Shown: positions 1-8,074 of the stretch, in pieces
Numbering within the stretch: the stretch's first letter is position 1
Layout: each line of letters starts with the position of its first letter
DNA from: Halobacillus salinarum
GTDB taxonomy: Bacteria; Bacillota; Bacilli; Bacillales; Halobacillaceae
Direction: 5' to 3'
Assembly (NCBI RefSeq): GCF_022919095.1
Contig: NZ_CP095073.1
Location: 1,240,001-1,304,000 of the forward strand
DNA: 64,000 bases
Translations under genes and position numbers: made by a program
The notes under the pieces: generated by a model
The model's input: only the letters and a program-made list of their open reading frames with translations
What the model was told of the DNA's origin: nothing
Database searches by the model: none

Positions 1-129
1 GGAAAGGACATGGAAATAGCTGCAAAAAGGAAAAAGTATAGCGTTGAAGAGCTTGTCTCCAGAATCACTGAAGAAAATAAACATGAGGAAATCGACTGGG
101 GTAAGCCGGAAGGGAAAGAGTTCTGGTAG
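1..129 (+). CDS. AbrB/MazE-type antitoxin, C-terminal end (partial)
   Basis: This is the last 42 codons of a gene that begins before the window. The tail reads as a short helix (SVEELVSRIT) followed by ENKHEEIDWGKPEGKEFW and a stop. That pattern is the toxin-neutralising tail of MazE/PemI-like antitoxins, in which the acidic and tryptophan-containing tail binds the MazF toxin. The DNA-binding swapped-hairpin domain must lie upstream and is not visible. In the family the toxin gene normally overlaps or follows at once. Here a terminator follows within 10 bases and no mazF-like frame is seen. It is therefore an orphan antitoxin, or the toxin is elsewhere. The family call rests on the tail alone. 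Confidence 0.65.
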   Translation, partial: GKDMEIAAKRKKYSVEELVSRITEENKHEEIDWGKPEGKEFW

Positions 130-135
130 ATGATG

Positions 136-173
136 CGCCAACCAAACGTTTTAAAACGCGTGGTTGGCGTTTT
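136..173 (+). terminator. Intrinsic terminator after the antitoxin gene
   Basis: A 9-bp perfect stem (136-144 CGCCAACCA with 161-169 TGGTTGGCG) is followed by TTTT. It lies 7 bases after the antitoxin stop codon and closes that transcript before any toxin gene. Confidence 0.65.
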
Positions 174-370
174 AATTCGGCGGAAGCAGAAATAATCCGG
201 CGATTTTTGTGATAATTCAGCAGAAGCAGGAATAATCCAGCGATTTTTGCGATAATTCAGCGGAAACAGAAATAATTTGGCGTTTTTCACGATAATTCAG
301 CGGAAACAGAAATAATTCAGCGCTTTTCGCAATAAATAAGCGAAAGCAGGAATAATTCAGCGAACCTGAC
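171..370. repeat. 40-bp tandem repeat, about five copies
   Basis: Copies start at 171, 211, 251 and 291, exactly 40 bases apart, with a more diverged fifth copy at 331. Each unit holds the core AATTCAGCGGAAACAGAAAT followed by AATNNAGCGATTTTTGCGAT, so it is itself made of two related 20-base halves sharing AATTCAGCG. Differences between copies are point substitutions without indels. No coding frame runs through it convincingly. It lies between the terminator of the antitoxin gene and the 3' end of the adenylyltransferase gene on the other strand. Its function is unknown. Confidence 0.8.
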
Positions 371-377
371 GCCAAAA

Positions 378-423
378 CCCGTCGCCAAACCCCGCCAGAC
401 CCCGCCCAAACTAAGCCCAGCCC
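378..423 (-). other. G-rich tract on the minus strand, possible quadruplex former
   Basis: Six runs of three or four C on the plus strand (378-380, 390-393, 400-403, 405-407, 416-418, 421-423) read as G-runs on the minus strand with loops of 2, 8, 1, 6 and 9 bases. The tract lies just downstream of the adenylyltransferase stop codon, in its transcript. It could fold as an imperfect G-quadruplex. Folding is inference; only the runs are seen. Confidence 0.4.
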
Positions 424-440
424 ACAACCACCAAAAAACC

Positions 441-1280
441 TCAGCCCTTTCTCTGCATCTCCAGCAAATACTCGAACACTTGCGGCTCCGCGGGATCCTC
501 GTAACCGAACGCTTCAGCAACAGCGCGCCCGGTAATTGTAAACAGCTCGCCCATCGCGAGCAAGGCTGTCCAGTTTTCGTCGTAATCGGCACCTGCGTAT
601 GTAGAAGTGTACTTTGTCCACTTCTCCTCATCCAAATACCGCTCAAAGTATTTTCCGGCACTTCCGACGTTCACACTGAAGTCTGTTTCGACGCCAATGT
701 ACCAGGTGACCATTCGTTTTAACATTTGCCGGACGGGACCTTCCATCGCTGCTTTGGCAAAAGGGATCTCTTTCCGGCACAGGCCTTTTGCAACATATGT
801 ACTCACCCACCAAAATTCGTTGGCGCTGGCAGCGATTTCATCAGCGCTTGGTTTCTTAATCAAGTAATCGGTATCTGTCGGGTCGGGCAGGACTGGAAGC
901 CTCCCATCCTTATCAAGCAGCACGCTGCTTAGGCTGTCGAATTGCTCTGGCGCATCAGTCTTAAGCGTCAAGTCGATGCGGTTGCCGTCTTTATACTGCA
1001 TTAAGTAAGCAAAGCGGTCGGGATCAGTTTTGTCCTGTTCGTAGAGCTGCATTTGATCAGGCATCTGCATAATGAGCCGCTCACCGAAGACGTCGACCCA
1101 GGAGTGGTCGGCGGTAAAGGAAGAGATATCTTTTACAAAATAGACGATATCGTAATCCTGGAATTCGTCTTTTACGGCATTGGCATTCACTCGCGATCCG
1201 TTCATCATGACTGCCCGAATTCGCGGGTCCTCGGCAGCTGTAGTCAAAATTAAATCCATCATTTCCTGTTCGGTTCTCAA
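441..1280 (-). CDS. aadK: Aminoglycoside 6-adenylyltransferase (ANT(6)/AadK family)
   Basis: The 279-residue protein is near the usual family length of about 285. This family transfers AMP from ATP to the 6-hydroxyl of streptomycin and inactivates it in the cytoplasm. The nucleotidyltransferase motif is visible near residues 27-48: an NGSR segment followed by DYDIVYFV, with the two metal-binding acidic residues of the fold. The all-alpha C-terminal half fits the family. The start is TTG at 1278-1280, preceded at good distance by GGGGAGG. That ribosome site lies across the end of the upstream RDD gene, whose corrected stop is 3 bases before the TTG, so the two are probably translationally coupled. 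Chromosomal aadK genes are common in Bacillaceae and need not signal acquired resistance. Confidence 0.9.
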   Translation of the reverse strand: MRTEQEMMDLILTTAAEDPRIRAVMMNGSRVNANAVKDEFQDYDIVYFVKDISSFTADHSWVDVFGERLIMQMPDQMQLYEQDKTDPDRFAYLMQYKDGNRIDLTLKTDAPEQFDSLSSVLLDKDGRLPVLPDPTDTDYLIKKPSADEIAASANEFWWVSTYVAKGLCRKEIPFAKAAMEGPVRQMLKRMVTWYIGVETDFSVNVGSAGKYFERYLDEEKWTKYTSTYAGADYDENWTALLAMGELFTITGRAVAEAFGYEDPAEPQVFEYLLEMQRKG

Positions 1281-1282
1281 AA

Positions 1283-1695
1283 TTATTCCTCCCCGTATTT
1301 TACGTAGGTTCCGGCAATAAAATCGTGGATCGCCCGCTTGTCTTCACGGAGACCGACCATAAATGCACTTACGATTACACCAATTCCAAGTGTTGCTACA
1401 TAGGCGAGACCCCGACAATGACGCGGAGGAGCATCGTGACGAACGTGACGTTTTCCCCGGATGTTTTAACGATCCGGATCCCGAAAATCCGTTTGCCAAT
1501 CACGTACCCCCGCCAGAATACTGGAGTGAGCAATAGGTAAAGAAAGCTGATCAAATCGGTGAAGTTCGTATCTTGCATATAAAATTCCCCATAAACGAGT
1601 AAAGTGATGAATCCTAGAATAATTCCGACAATGATAGAGTCGACCAGGTTTGCAAAAAAACGCACGCCAAATCCTGCTGGGCGTTCTAGTACCAT
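1283..1695 (-). pseudogene. RDD-family membrane protein, frameshifted
   Basis: The open part (1396-1695) gives an RDD-like start, ERPAGFGVRFFANLVDSIIV, two membrane segments and the IGKRIFGIRIVKTSGE motif. It then stops in the middle of the third helix. Reading one frame over restores GLAYVATLGIGVIVSAFMVG and DKRAIHDFIAGTYV, the standard RDD ending, with a stop at 1283-1285. The break sits at a run of four C (1410-1413; GGGG on the coding strand), and adding one G repairs it. The full product would be about 137 residues, normal for the family. RDD proteins are small integral membrane proteins of unclear role, some linked to sodium or compatible-solute traffic. It is upstream of and adjoining aadK. 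Confidence 0.75.
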
Positions 1696-1771
1696 AAAAT
1701 CATCCTTTCATCCGTCATCCTTTCAAGCTTACTAAAAAATAGAAAACATTGCGAAAATTAGTACGATGCAC

Positions 1772-1802
1772 TTGCACTTTACGTTAACGGCAATGGTAAA
1801 CT
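1772..1802 (+). promoter_or_regulatory. MerR-type promoter with a 19-bp spacer
   Basis: TTGCAC (1772-1777) and TAAACT (1797-1802) are separated by 19 bases, the overlong spacing typical of promoters activated by MerR-family proteins. The spacer is bounded by inverted TTTAC (1778-1782) and GTAAA (1796-1800), a likely dimer site. It precedes the MerR gene and its operon, suggesting autoregulation. Confidence 0.6.
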
Positions 1803-1836
1803 GAAAACAGGAGTGTATGATAAGGGAGGAGTGAGG

Positions 1837-2226
1837 GTGAAAACTATTGCCGAATCAGCCGAAGAGTTTGGCGTTTCCCAGCGGACGATCCGTTATTATG
1901 AAGAGATTGGACTGCTGCATCCGGAACGGACAGCCGCGAATAAACGACTGTATTCCAAAGCAGAAATGGCGAAGCTCAAGCTGATTTTCCGCGGCAAGCG
2001 GTACGGCTTTTCACTGGAGGAAATTAAGGAAATGGTGCTGCTGTTTGATCAGGATCGTACCGGAAAAAAGCAGCTTGAGGTCACGGTCGATTACGGGAGA
2101 AAACGAATTGCAGAAATCGAAGCGACGATTGCTGAGTTTCAGGAAATGAAACAGGAAATGGAAGCATTACTCACCCAGTTTGAAAATAAACTAAACCAAT
2201 TTGAAGGGGAGAAGGCTCATGAATAG
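1837..2226 (+). CDS. MerR-family transcriptional regulator
   Basis: This is a 129-residue protein with an N-terminal winged helix (TIAESAEEFGVSQRTIRYYEEIGLL), a second wing (RLYSKAEMAKLKLIFRGK) and a long C-terminal coiled coil for dimerisation. No metal-binding cysteines are seen, so it is not a metal or redox sensor. GTG at 1837 is chosen because GGGAGG lies 7 bases before it; an in-frame GTG at 1813 has no ribosome site. Its end overlaps the acyl-CoA synthetase gene. MerR regulators placed like this (for example LiuR-type) control acyl-CoA and branched-chain degradation genes, so an acyl-CoA ligand is a reasonable inference. Confidence 0.85.
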   Translation: MKTIAESAEEFGVSQRTIRYYEEIGLLHPERTAANKRLYSKAEMAKLKLIFRGKRYGFSLEEIKEMVLLFDQDRTGKKQLEVTVDYGRKRIAEIEATIAEFQEMKQEMEALLTQFENKLNQFEGEKAHE

Positions 2227-3718
2227 TTCTCAGCTGTTGGAACGCAATGCCAGAAAGTACCCATCTCGTGAAGCGGTTGTCAGTCAGAAAGAACGTCTGA
2301 CCTATGAACAGCTTGATCGTCTTGTCAATCAATTTGGAAGCGCTGTCAAAGAAGCAGGGATCCAGCGTGGTGATAAAGTGGCGTTATTTGTACCGAATGT
2401 AACGGAATTTGTTGTCGCTTATTTTGCTATGCAGCGTTTAGGGGCGGTCGTCGTGCCAATCAATGTGAAATTGGCGCTTCCGGAAGTCGAGCACATCTTG
2501 AAGCATTCTGAAGCAAAAGCGTTAATCGCGCACCAAATGGTTTTTCATACGGTAAAAATGACGAGCTTTTCAGGATTAAAAATCAAAACAGGACCGGAAG
2601 CGCCTGGGTGGATGGACTTCAATGCCTTGCTTAATTCCGGAGACCCTGATCCGATATTTTGTGGCTGTACAGAAGATGATGAATCAACGATCCTTTATAC
2701 TTCAGGTACGACAGGAGATCCTAAAGGCGTGCTGTTCAGCTATCGTAATATTTTGACGGTGGCTTCGATGATCTGTATAGAAATGGAAGTCAAGCCGGAG
2801 AGCCGGATTCTCCTTATGATGCCTCTCAGCCATTCCGCTCCGCTTCATTTATTTCTCATGGCCGGCATGATGGTGGGGTCAACGTTAGTGCTGACGCCTG
2901 CTTTTACCCCGGAATTATTGATCAACACGGTGGAAGAGGAGCGGACAACGCATTTCTTTGGTGCACCTGTCGCTTATTTAGCTACACTAACTCACCCGCG
3001 CCTCAAAGAAGCGGACTTGTCTTCGATGAAATGGTGGGTGTATGGAGGCGCGCCGTTGTCTGAAAACGAGGTGCGCCAAGTGAAACAGGCATTTCAGACC
3101 GATCAGCTCGTCTGTGTGTACGGGCTGACCGAAGCGGGGCCGAGCGGAACACTGCTGCTTGGAGACGAGCATGACCAAAAGGCAGGAAGCATCGGGAAAC
3201 GGGGCGCTCAAGGCACCGAGATCCGCCTTGTCGACGATAACGGGGAAGATGTTCCACAAGGGGAAATCGGTGAAATAGTTCTGAGAGGCGAAGGAAATAT
3301 GCTTGGGTATTACCGAAACGAAGCAGCGACAAACGCCGTTTACTTAGGAGAATGGTTGAAAACCGGGGACCTTGCCAAGCAGGATGAAGAGGGTTATTTT
3401 TTTATCGTCGATCGTAAGAAGGATGTCATTATTACCGGCGGGGTTAATGTGTATCCGAAAGAAATCGAGGAGGCGCTCCTGCAATTTGGCATCAAAGAAG
3501 CTGCAGTGATCGGTGTCCCCCACCCGGAATGGGGCGAAACGGTTAAAGCGATTTTTGCTGCGGATGGGAAGGTTGAGGAATCAGAGCTGCGAGCATTTCT
3601 TGAAGAGCGGCTCGCCAAATTCAAAGTACCTCGTATGTATGAGCAGGTGGATGCCCTGCCGCGAAACGCCTCGGGAAAAATATTGAAACAGCCGCTGCGC
3701 GAAGGGAGCAAAGTGTAA
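2219..3718 (+). CDS. Acyl-CoA synthetase (AMP-forming, class I adenylate-forming enzyme)
   Basis: This 499-residue enzyme activates a carboxylic acid with ATP and CoA. The P-loop-like motif ILYTSGTTGDPKGVLFS lies near residue 160. The region GYFFIVDRKKDVIITGGVNVYPKEIEE, with the hinge and the A8 motif, is near 400, and PRNASGKILKQPL near the end carries the catalytic lysine. The substrate cannot be read from sequence; medium- or long-chain fatty acids are most likely. The start is ATG 2219, with GGGGAG upstream, overlapping the merR end by 8 bases; an earlier in-frame start at 2201 lacks a ribosome site. It shares the operon with merR and the acyl-CoA dehydrogenase, which would oxidise its product. 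Confidence 0.88.
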   Translation: MNSSQLLERNARKYPSREAVVSQKERLTYEQLDRLVNQFGSAVKEAGIQRGDKVALFVPNVTEFVVAYFAMQRLGAVVVPINVKLALPEVEHILKHSEAKALIAHQMVFHTVKMTSFSGLKIKTGPEAPGWMDFNALLNSGDPDPIFCGCTEDDESTILYTSGTTGDPKGVLFSYRNILTVASMICIEMEVKPESRILLMMPLSHSAPLHLFLMAGMMVGSTLVLTPAFTPELLINTVEEERTTHFFGAPVAYLATLTHPRLKEADLSSMKWWVYGGAPLSENEVRQVKQAFQTDQLVCVYGLTEAGPSGTLLLGDEHDQKAGSIGKRGAQGTEIRLVDDNGEDVPQGEIGEIVLRGEGNMLGYYRNEAATNAVYLGEWLKTGDLAKQDEEGYFFIVDRKKDVIITGGVNVYPKEIEEALLQFGIKEAAVIGVPHPEWGETVKAIFAADGKVEESELRAFLEERLAKFKVPRMYEQVDALPRNASGKILKQPLREGSKV

Positions 3719-5388
3719 TGAAAGTACTGCAGGAAAAACAGTCGGACCGAACAAATTTTTTCAAAAATGACGAGACACTGCACCGGATATTAAAAGAGCG
3801 CTTAAGCGGAACGTTTCTTGATTTTGCTGAAAAGCAGCTGGAAGAGTTCGGTGAACGCTGTGCGAATGAGATTGATGAGCGGGCTAAGCACACGGATCGC
3901 AGCGGTCAGCCGAGGCTGGATCGCTATGATAAGTTTGGTGAAGAAGTCTCAGAAGTCTGGGTGAACGAAGGGTATAAACAAACGGTTGAGGAAACGTACC
4001 GCAGCGGAATCGTCGGCTATGTGCATAAGCCGATTCCGGCGCTCGGACATAAAGGCAGCTACACGTACAGTTATGCCCAGGGCTATTTACTCTCACAGGC
4101 TGAGCCGGGTTTTTACTGCCCCGTGACTTTAACGATGGCAACCGCTTATTTATTAGATCACTATGCGGATGATGAACTAAAAAATCGGTTCCTGCCACAC
4201 GTCTGCTCTACTGGGGAAACACCATTGTATGAAGGGGCCACCTTTTTAACCGAACGCCAGGGAGGGTCTGATGTTGGTGCTAATGTCGTAAAGGCAGTCA
4301 AAGACGGGGATCATTACCGGCTGTACGGTGAAAAGTATTTTGCCTCCAACGCCGGAATGTGCGGAGTCGCAATGGTGCTTGCCAGAATCGATGAGGAAAA
4401 GAAGGGATCGCGGGGCCTGACCTTATTTGCGGTGCCCTGGCGCAAAGAGGATGGCCAGTTAAATGGACTGAGGATCCGGCGGTTAAAGGATAAACTCGGC
4501 GTCCGAGCTGTTCCGTCAGCTGAAGTAGAGTTTGATGGTGCCGCTGCTTATGTGGTCGGCGAAAAGAGCCGCGGCTTCTATTATATGATGGAAGCACTTA
4601 ACCTTTCACGGGTGTGCAATGCGGTCGCTTCGATCGGCATTATGCGCCGTGCGCTCGCTGAATCAGAAGAATACGCAGAACGAAGAGAAGCGTTCGGTAA
4701 ACGGCTCACCACTTATCCCATGGTCCAGGATACATTAGGAAAATTGAAAGCGAAGCTTCATGCGGAGACCGCCACGCTGTTTGATTCCATTCAGCTGTTT
4801 GAAAAAGTTACGAGCGGTACCGCTACTGCTGAGGAGGAAATATTAAACCGGCTGTTCATTGCGGTTTTGAAAAAAGAAACGGCCGAACAGGCGATTCACT
4901 TTTCCCATGAAGCCATCGAAATGCATGGCGGAAACGGGTATATTGAGGATTTTGTCACTCCGCGGCTGCTGCGTGATGCCCAGGTACTCACTGTTTGGGA
5001 AGGAACCGCGAACATCCTCGGTCTTGAACTCGTCAGGCTTGTGAATAAATATGAGGCTCATTATTTGTTTATCAGCGAAATGGAACACCGGCTCGGACAG
5101 ATCGCTGACTCCGCCCTGAAGGCAGCAGCAGTAAAACAGATGACCATTCTCCGTGACGAGCTGCTCGCCTTCGCTGATTTTGAAGAAGCCTTGCAGACCT
5201 TTGAAGCGAAACAGCTCGCCGAAAAAATGGCTCTGATGTACGAAAGCATCGTCGCTGTTGAATGGGCCGGCAAATATGGCGGGAAGTTTGAGAAGCTTGC
5301 CGAGATTTATTTGGAAACGACATGGAAGCTCCGGCCATCAGGCGGGCAGATGAAAACGGTAGAGTATTACGAGGATATCAAAGGTTGA
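3718..5388 (+). CDS. AidB-like acyl-CoA dehydrogenase family protein
   Basis: This is a 556-residue flavoprotein, longer than classical acyl-CoA dehydrogenases (about 380) and close to the AidB type (about 540). Motifs include FLTERQGGSDVGANV at the FAD-binding segment, EAFGKRLTTYPMVQD, MHGGNGYIED and LTVWEGTANILGLE. Glu428 in the last is the expected catalytic base. It should oxidise an acyl-CoA using FAD. AidB itself is linked to the adaptive response to alkylation, but this operon context with a synthetase and MerR points to acyl-CoA breakdown. The ATG overlaps the stop of the synthetase gene (TAATG), so translation is coupled. Confidence 0.85.
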   Translation: MKVLQEKQSDRTNFFKNDETLHRILKERLSGTFLDFAEKQLEEFGERCANEIDERAKHTDRSGQPRLDRYDKFGEEVSEVWVNEGYKQTVEETYRSGIVGYVHKPIPALGHKGSYTYSYAQGYLLSQAEPGFYCPVTLTMATAYLLDHYADDELKNRFLPHVCSTGETPLYEGATFLTERQGGSDVGANVVKAVKDGDHYRLYGEKYFASNAGMCGVAMVLARIDEEKKGSRGLTLFAVPWRKEDGQLNGLRIRRLKDKLGVRAVPSAEVEFDGAAAYVVGEKSRGFYYMMEALNLSRVCNAVASIGIMRRALAESEEYAERREAFGKRLTTYPMVQDTLGKLKAKLHAETATLFDSIQLFEKVTSGTATAEEEILNRLFIAVLKKETAEQAIHFSHEAIEMHGGNGYIEDFVTPRLLRDAQVLTVWEGTANILGLELVRLVNKYEAHYLFISEMEHRLGQIADSALKAAAVKQMTILRDELLAFADFEEALQTFEAKQLAEKMALMYESIVAVEWAGKYGGKFEKLAEIYLETTWKLRPSGGQMKTVEYYEDIKG

Positions 5389-5484
5389 GTCAAGGAGTTC
5401 TGTGTCACTGCTGTTTCCGATGAGATAAGCCTCCTAAATCCTTCTGTTTCTGCATAAATTGTAGAAGACAAGGGGGAGGGAGCC

Positions 5485-5934
5485 ATGAGCAAAGGGTTAG
5501 CGGTCTTTGTTTTCGTTATTCTGCTTGCAGGAGGCATCACCGTCGCCATTCTTTTCCTTACTAATCCCAGCTACCAGGCAAAACAGGCCGTAGAAAAGTT
5601 CTATAATTATGAGCAAAAAGCGGAATTCGCAGACTCGTGGTCGATGTTAAATTCACGGGTGCAGAAAAAGTTCACGAAAAATCAATACATTCAGGAGCGG
5701 TCGGATGTCATTTTAAAGCACTTTGGCGGTGAGGATTTCTCTTATGAAATCAAGCATCGAAAAAAGCTGAAGAACTGGAGCATGGAGCAAGGGGCAAAGC
5801 CGATTGCTACTGTTTATTCAATGAATGTTGTGCAGACGTATCACGGACAATTTGGAAATTTTACGATGTATCAGGATGTATTTGCGGCGAAAGAGGAGGG
5901 AAAATGGACCATTCTTTGGAATTATAATAAGTAA
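5485..5934 (+). CDS. Membrane-anchored protein of unknown function, NTF2-like
   Basis: This 149-residue protein has one N-terminal membrane segment (GLAVFVFVILLAGGITVAILFL) and an outside domain. That domain (AVEKFYNYEQKAEFADSWSML and a later FTMYQDVFAAKEEGKWTILW) has the helix-then-sheet rhythm of NTF2-like folds found in many Gram-positive surface proteins. No lipobox is present. The start ATG follows GGGGGAGGG. It stands 96 bases after the dehydrogenase gene with no terminator between, so it may be read from the same promoter. No specific function is recognised. Confidence 0.7.
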   Translation: MSKGLAVFVFVILLAGGITVAILFLTNPSYQAKQAVEKFYNYEQKAEFADSWSMLNSRVQKKFTKNQYIQERSDVILKHFGGEDFSYEIKHRKKLKNWSMEQGAKPIATVYSMNVVQTYHGQFGNFTMYQDVFAAKEEGKWTILWNYNK

Positions 5935-5958
5935 CTGTTTTTTTAGGAGGAGCCTGCT

Positions 5959-6837
5959 ATGCAGTTAGAGCAACATTACCATTTTCAATCCCATACCTCT
6001 ATAGACGAAAATCTGACGCGGCAGATACGTGAGCTCGAACTAACGATGCTCAACCATGATCAGTTTGAGACGGAGCTGTACTTAGCTGAAAATCTAAATT
6101 TCGACCGTTTGCTGCCGTGGGTGTTCACAATTCATGAAAACAGCAGGCTTATCGCTGTACTCCAGCTGTTTATTCCGACACGTACAGAGATTGAGCTCAT
6201 GGGTTTCACCCATCCTGATTATCGAAGTCGAGGTTTATTCCGTTCGTTGCAGACTTATGCACTGAACGTCTGGAAAAACCATAAAATTCCGTCGCTGCTC
6301 TATTTAGTTAACGGAAAATCGAGAAGCGGCGAGGATTTTGCTGTCAGGCAGAATGGCTATTATGAGTTTACGGAATACTTTATGAAGTGGGTCCAGCCAG
6401 AACCGTTCTCGATTCCTGTAAATGGACGATTAACGATGCGGTCGGCCCAAGGGGAGGACCTGGATCTCCTGACCGATTTAAATCACGAAACGTTTGGCTT
6501 GGCGCTTGAGGATGCGAAAACTTTTTCAAAAGCGTCCATCGAAAGTGAACAGCGCTATACCTTTTTATTTGACGTAAACAAGGAAGCTGTAGGAATGGGA
6601 TCGATTGCGATCGAAAACGAACTGATTTCCATTTACGGCGTCGGTATTCTCCCGGCCCATCAAGGAAAAGGCTTAGGAAAAGAACTGATGTATCTGCTGC
6701 TTGAAAAAGCGCAAACGTTGCCTGCTAAGCAGATTTCCCTTGAGGTGAACAGCGAAAATTTCCGGGCTTTTCAGCTTTATAAGCAGCTTGGTTTTGAAGT
6801 CACTTATTCAACCGATTACTTTCGAAAGACCTTGTGA
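5959..6837 (+). CDS. GNAT-family N-acetyltransferase (two GNAT-like halves)
   Basis: The 292-residue protein is twice the length of a single GNAT domain. The N-terminal half has a degenerate acetyl-CoA site (MGFTHPDYRSRGLFRSLQTYAL). The C-terminal half has a canonical one (YGVGILPAHQGKGLGKELMYLLL) followed by LEVNSENFRAFQLYKQLGFE, the typical closing motif. The C-terminal half is therefore probably catalytic, and the substrate is unknown. The start ATG follows AGGAGG closely, 24 bases after the preceding gene. A bidirectional terminator follows the stop. Confidence 0.85.
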   Translation: MQLEQHYHFQSHTSIDENLTRQIRELELTMLNHDQFETELYLAENLNFDRLLPWVFTIHENSRLIAVLQLFIPTRTEIELMGFTHPDYRSRGLFRSLQTYALNVWKNHKIPSLLYLVNGKSRSGEDFAVRQNGYYEFTEYFMKWVQPEPFSIPVNGRLTMRSAQGEDLDLLTDLNHETFGLALEDAKTFSKASIESEQRYTFLFDVNKEAVGMGSIAIENELISIYGVGILPAHQGKGLGKELMYLLLEKAQTLPAKQISLEVNSENFRAFQLYKQLGFEVTYSTDYFRKTL

Positions 6838-6841
6838 AAAT

Positions 6842-6886
6842 AAAGAGACCAGCATACAGCCTCTCAAGGCTGACTGGTCTCTTTTT
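6842..6886. terminator. Bidirectional terminator between the GNAT and ROK genes
   Basis: AAAGAGACCAG (6842-6852) pairs with CTGGTCTCTTT (6874-6884). An inner stem CAGCCT/AGGCTG extends the hairpin, and T or A tracts flank both sides. Its right arm encodes the last residues of the ROK protein on the minus strand. Confidence 0.8.
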
Positions 6887-8051
6887 CTTGGAAATATTCA
6901 AAGGCAGATAAGTTTAACGTCTTCACACCGTAGTAACTTTTCAAAGCAATCATGGCTCCGCCAAGGGAGCACGCTTCTTTCCCGAGTGAGGAAGAGACAA
7001 TCTGGTCATAATGGTTCATACGCGAGGTCAATCGTTTTTTTACTTCCTCAAGCAGCTCCTGGTTCATATGAAGAAATTGGCTGTTTAAAATGATCATCTG
7101 CGGATTAAAAATATTGATCACGTTATTAATGCCGATGGCTAAATAATCAAGGAACTGCCTGATGAACTCAGGAAACTCTTCACGGATGTAGCTAAAATCC
7201 AGCTCTTCAATTTCATCTACTTTCACACCGGCAGCGTTCAGCTGCTTCAGCAGGGACTTCTCCGATGTATAAAGCTCCCAGCAGCCGAGATTTCCGCAGG
7301 CACACGGCAGGCCGTTCGGCTCGACGATCATATGGCCCAGTTCGCCCGCAAATCCTTGAAACCCTCGGTAAATTCTGTGATCCTCAACGATTCCGAGCCC
7401 AATTCCTGAATACATCGTAATGGAAAATAAATCAGAAATAGGATAGTTGTAGACCTTTTCGGCATACACGCTTAAATTGGCGTTGTTATCAATAGAGACA
7501 GGTACGTGAAATTCACTTTCCATTGCTGCTTGTAAATTGATTTCCATGCGCTCCTGTTTTGGTGTGAACACAATATGATTCTCGTTATCGACGATCCCGT
7601 GCACACCGATGCCTATTCCAGCTAATCCAACCGGGGTATAACGTTTGCTGTATTCGTCCACAACTTCTCGAATAATTTCAATCAGCCGCTGTTCGGATTG
7701 AGCCATTGAGGCTTCATCGATCGTGAAACGCTTGGTGAGGATCGGTTTACCTAATAGATTTGTCACTTGGACTTGTGTTTGAGGAAAGTCGAGATCAATA
7801 CCGATCGTAAAACCGGCTTCCTCGTTCATTTGCAGGAGAATCGCCTTTCTTCCACCTCTGGAAACATCAGAATGGTGCTCGATCACCAGCTTGTCCTCCA
7901 TCATTTGATTGATTTGTGCCGACACTGTAGAACGGTTCAATCCGGTTAGTCGGGACAGCTCTATTCTTGAAATCGACCGGTGTTCTATCATTTTTTCTAT
8001 TAAAATTCGTTTGTTTAAAGCCTTGATGTAAGTGGCGTCTCCTGTACTCAT
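6864..8051 (-). CDS. ROK-family transcriptional repressor (XylR/NagC type)
   Basis: This is a 395-residue protein with an N-terminal winged helix-turn-helix (ISRIELSRLTGLNRSTVSAQINQM) followed by a ROK sugar-kinase-like domain. GIGIGVHGIVD and the zinc signature GHMIVEPNGLPCACGNLGCWE are present. The full length matches repressors of this class, which bind a sugar or sugar acid as inducer. It is divergent from the TRAP-transporter and uronate operon, with a XylR-like inverted repeat between them, so it most likely represses that operon and is relieved by the imported sugar acid or a product. ATG 8051 follows AAGGGG. Confidence 0.88.
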   Translation of the reverse strand: MSTGDATYIKALNKRILIEKMIEHRSISRIELSRLTGLNRSTVSAQINQMMEDKLVIEHHSDVSRGGRKAILLQMNEEAGFTIGIDLDFPQTQVQVTNLLGKPILTKRFTIDEASMAQSEQRLIEIIREVVDEYSKRYTPVGLAGIGIGVHGIVDNENHIVFTPKQERMEINLQAAMESEFHVPVSIDNNANLSVYAEKVYNYPISDLFSITMYSGIGLGIVEDHRIYRGFQGFAGELGHMIVEPNGLPCACGNLGCWELYTSEKSLLKQLNAAGVKVDEIEELDFSYIREEFPEFIRQFLDYLAIGINNVINIFNPQMIILNSQFLHMNQELLEEVKKRLTSRMNHYDQIVSSSLGKEACSLGGAMIALKSYYGVKTLNLSAFEYFQEKETSQP

Positions 8052-8074
8052 TTGAAACCCCTTTCAAAAAACGC

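Noticed and set aside
317..661. Open frame of 114 codons on the minus strand
   Set aside because: It lies in another frame of the aadK gene and of the repeat region, has no ribosome site and no protein-like composition.
1813..1836. Earlier GTG start for the MerR protein
   Set aside because: The extra codons contain the ribosome site of the GTG at 1837 and add no conserved residues.
8053..8066. Cre-like TGAAACCCCTTTCA near the ROK gene start
   Set aside because: The central CG is missing, and the site is simply the ribosome site (AAGGGG on the minus strand) with its flanks.
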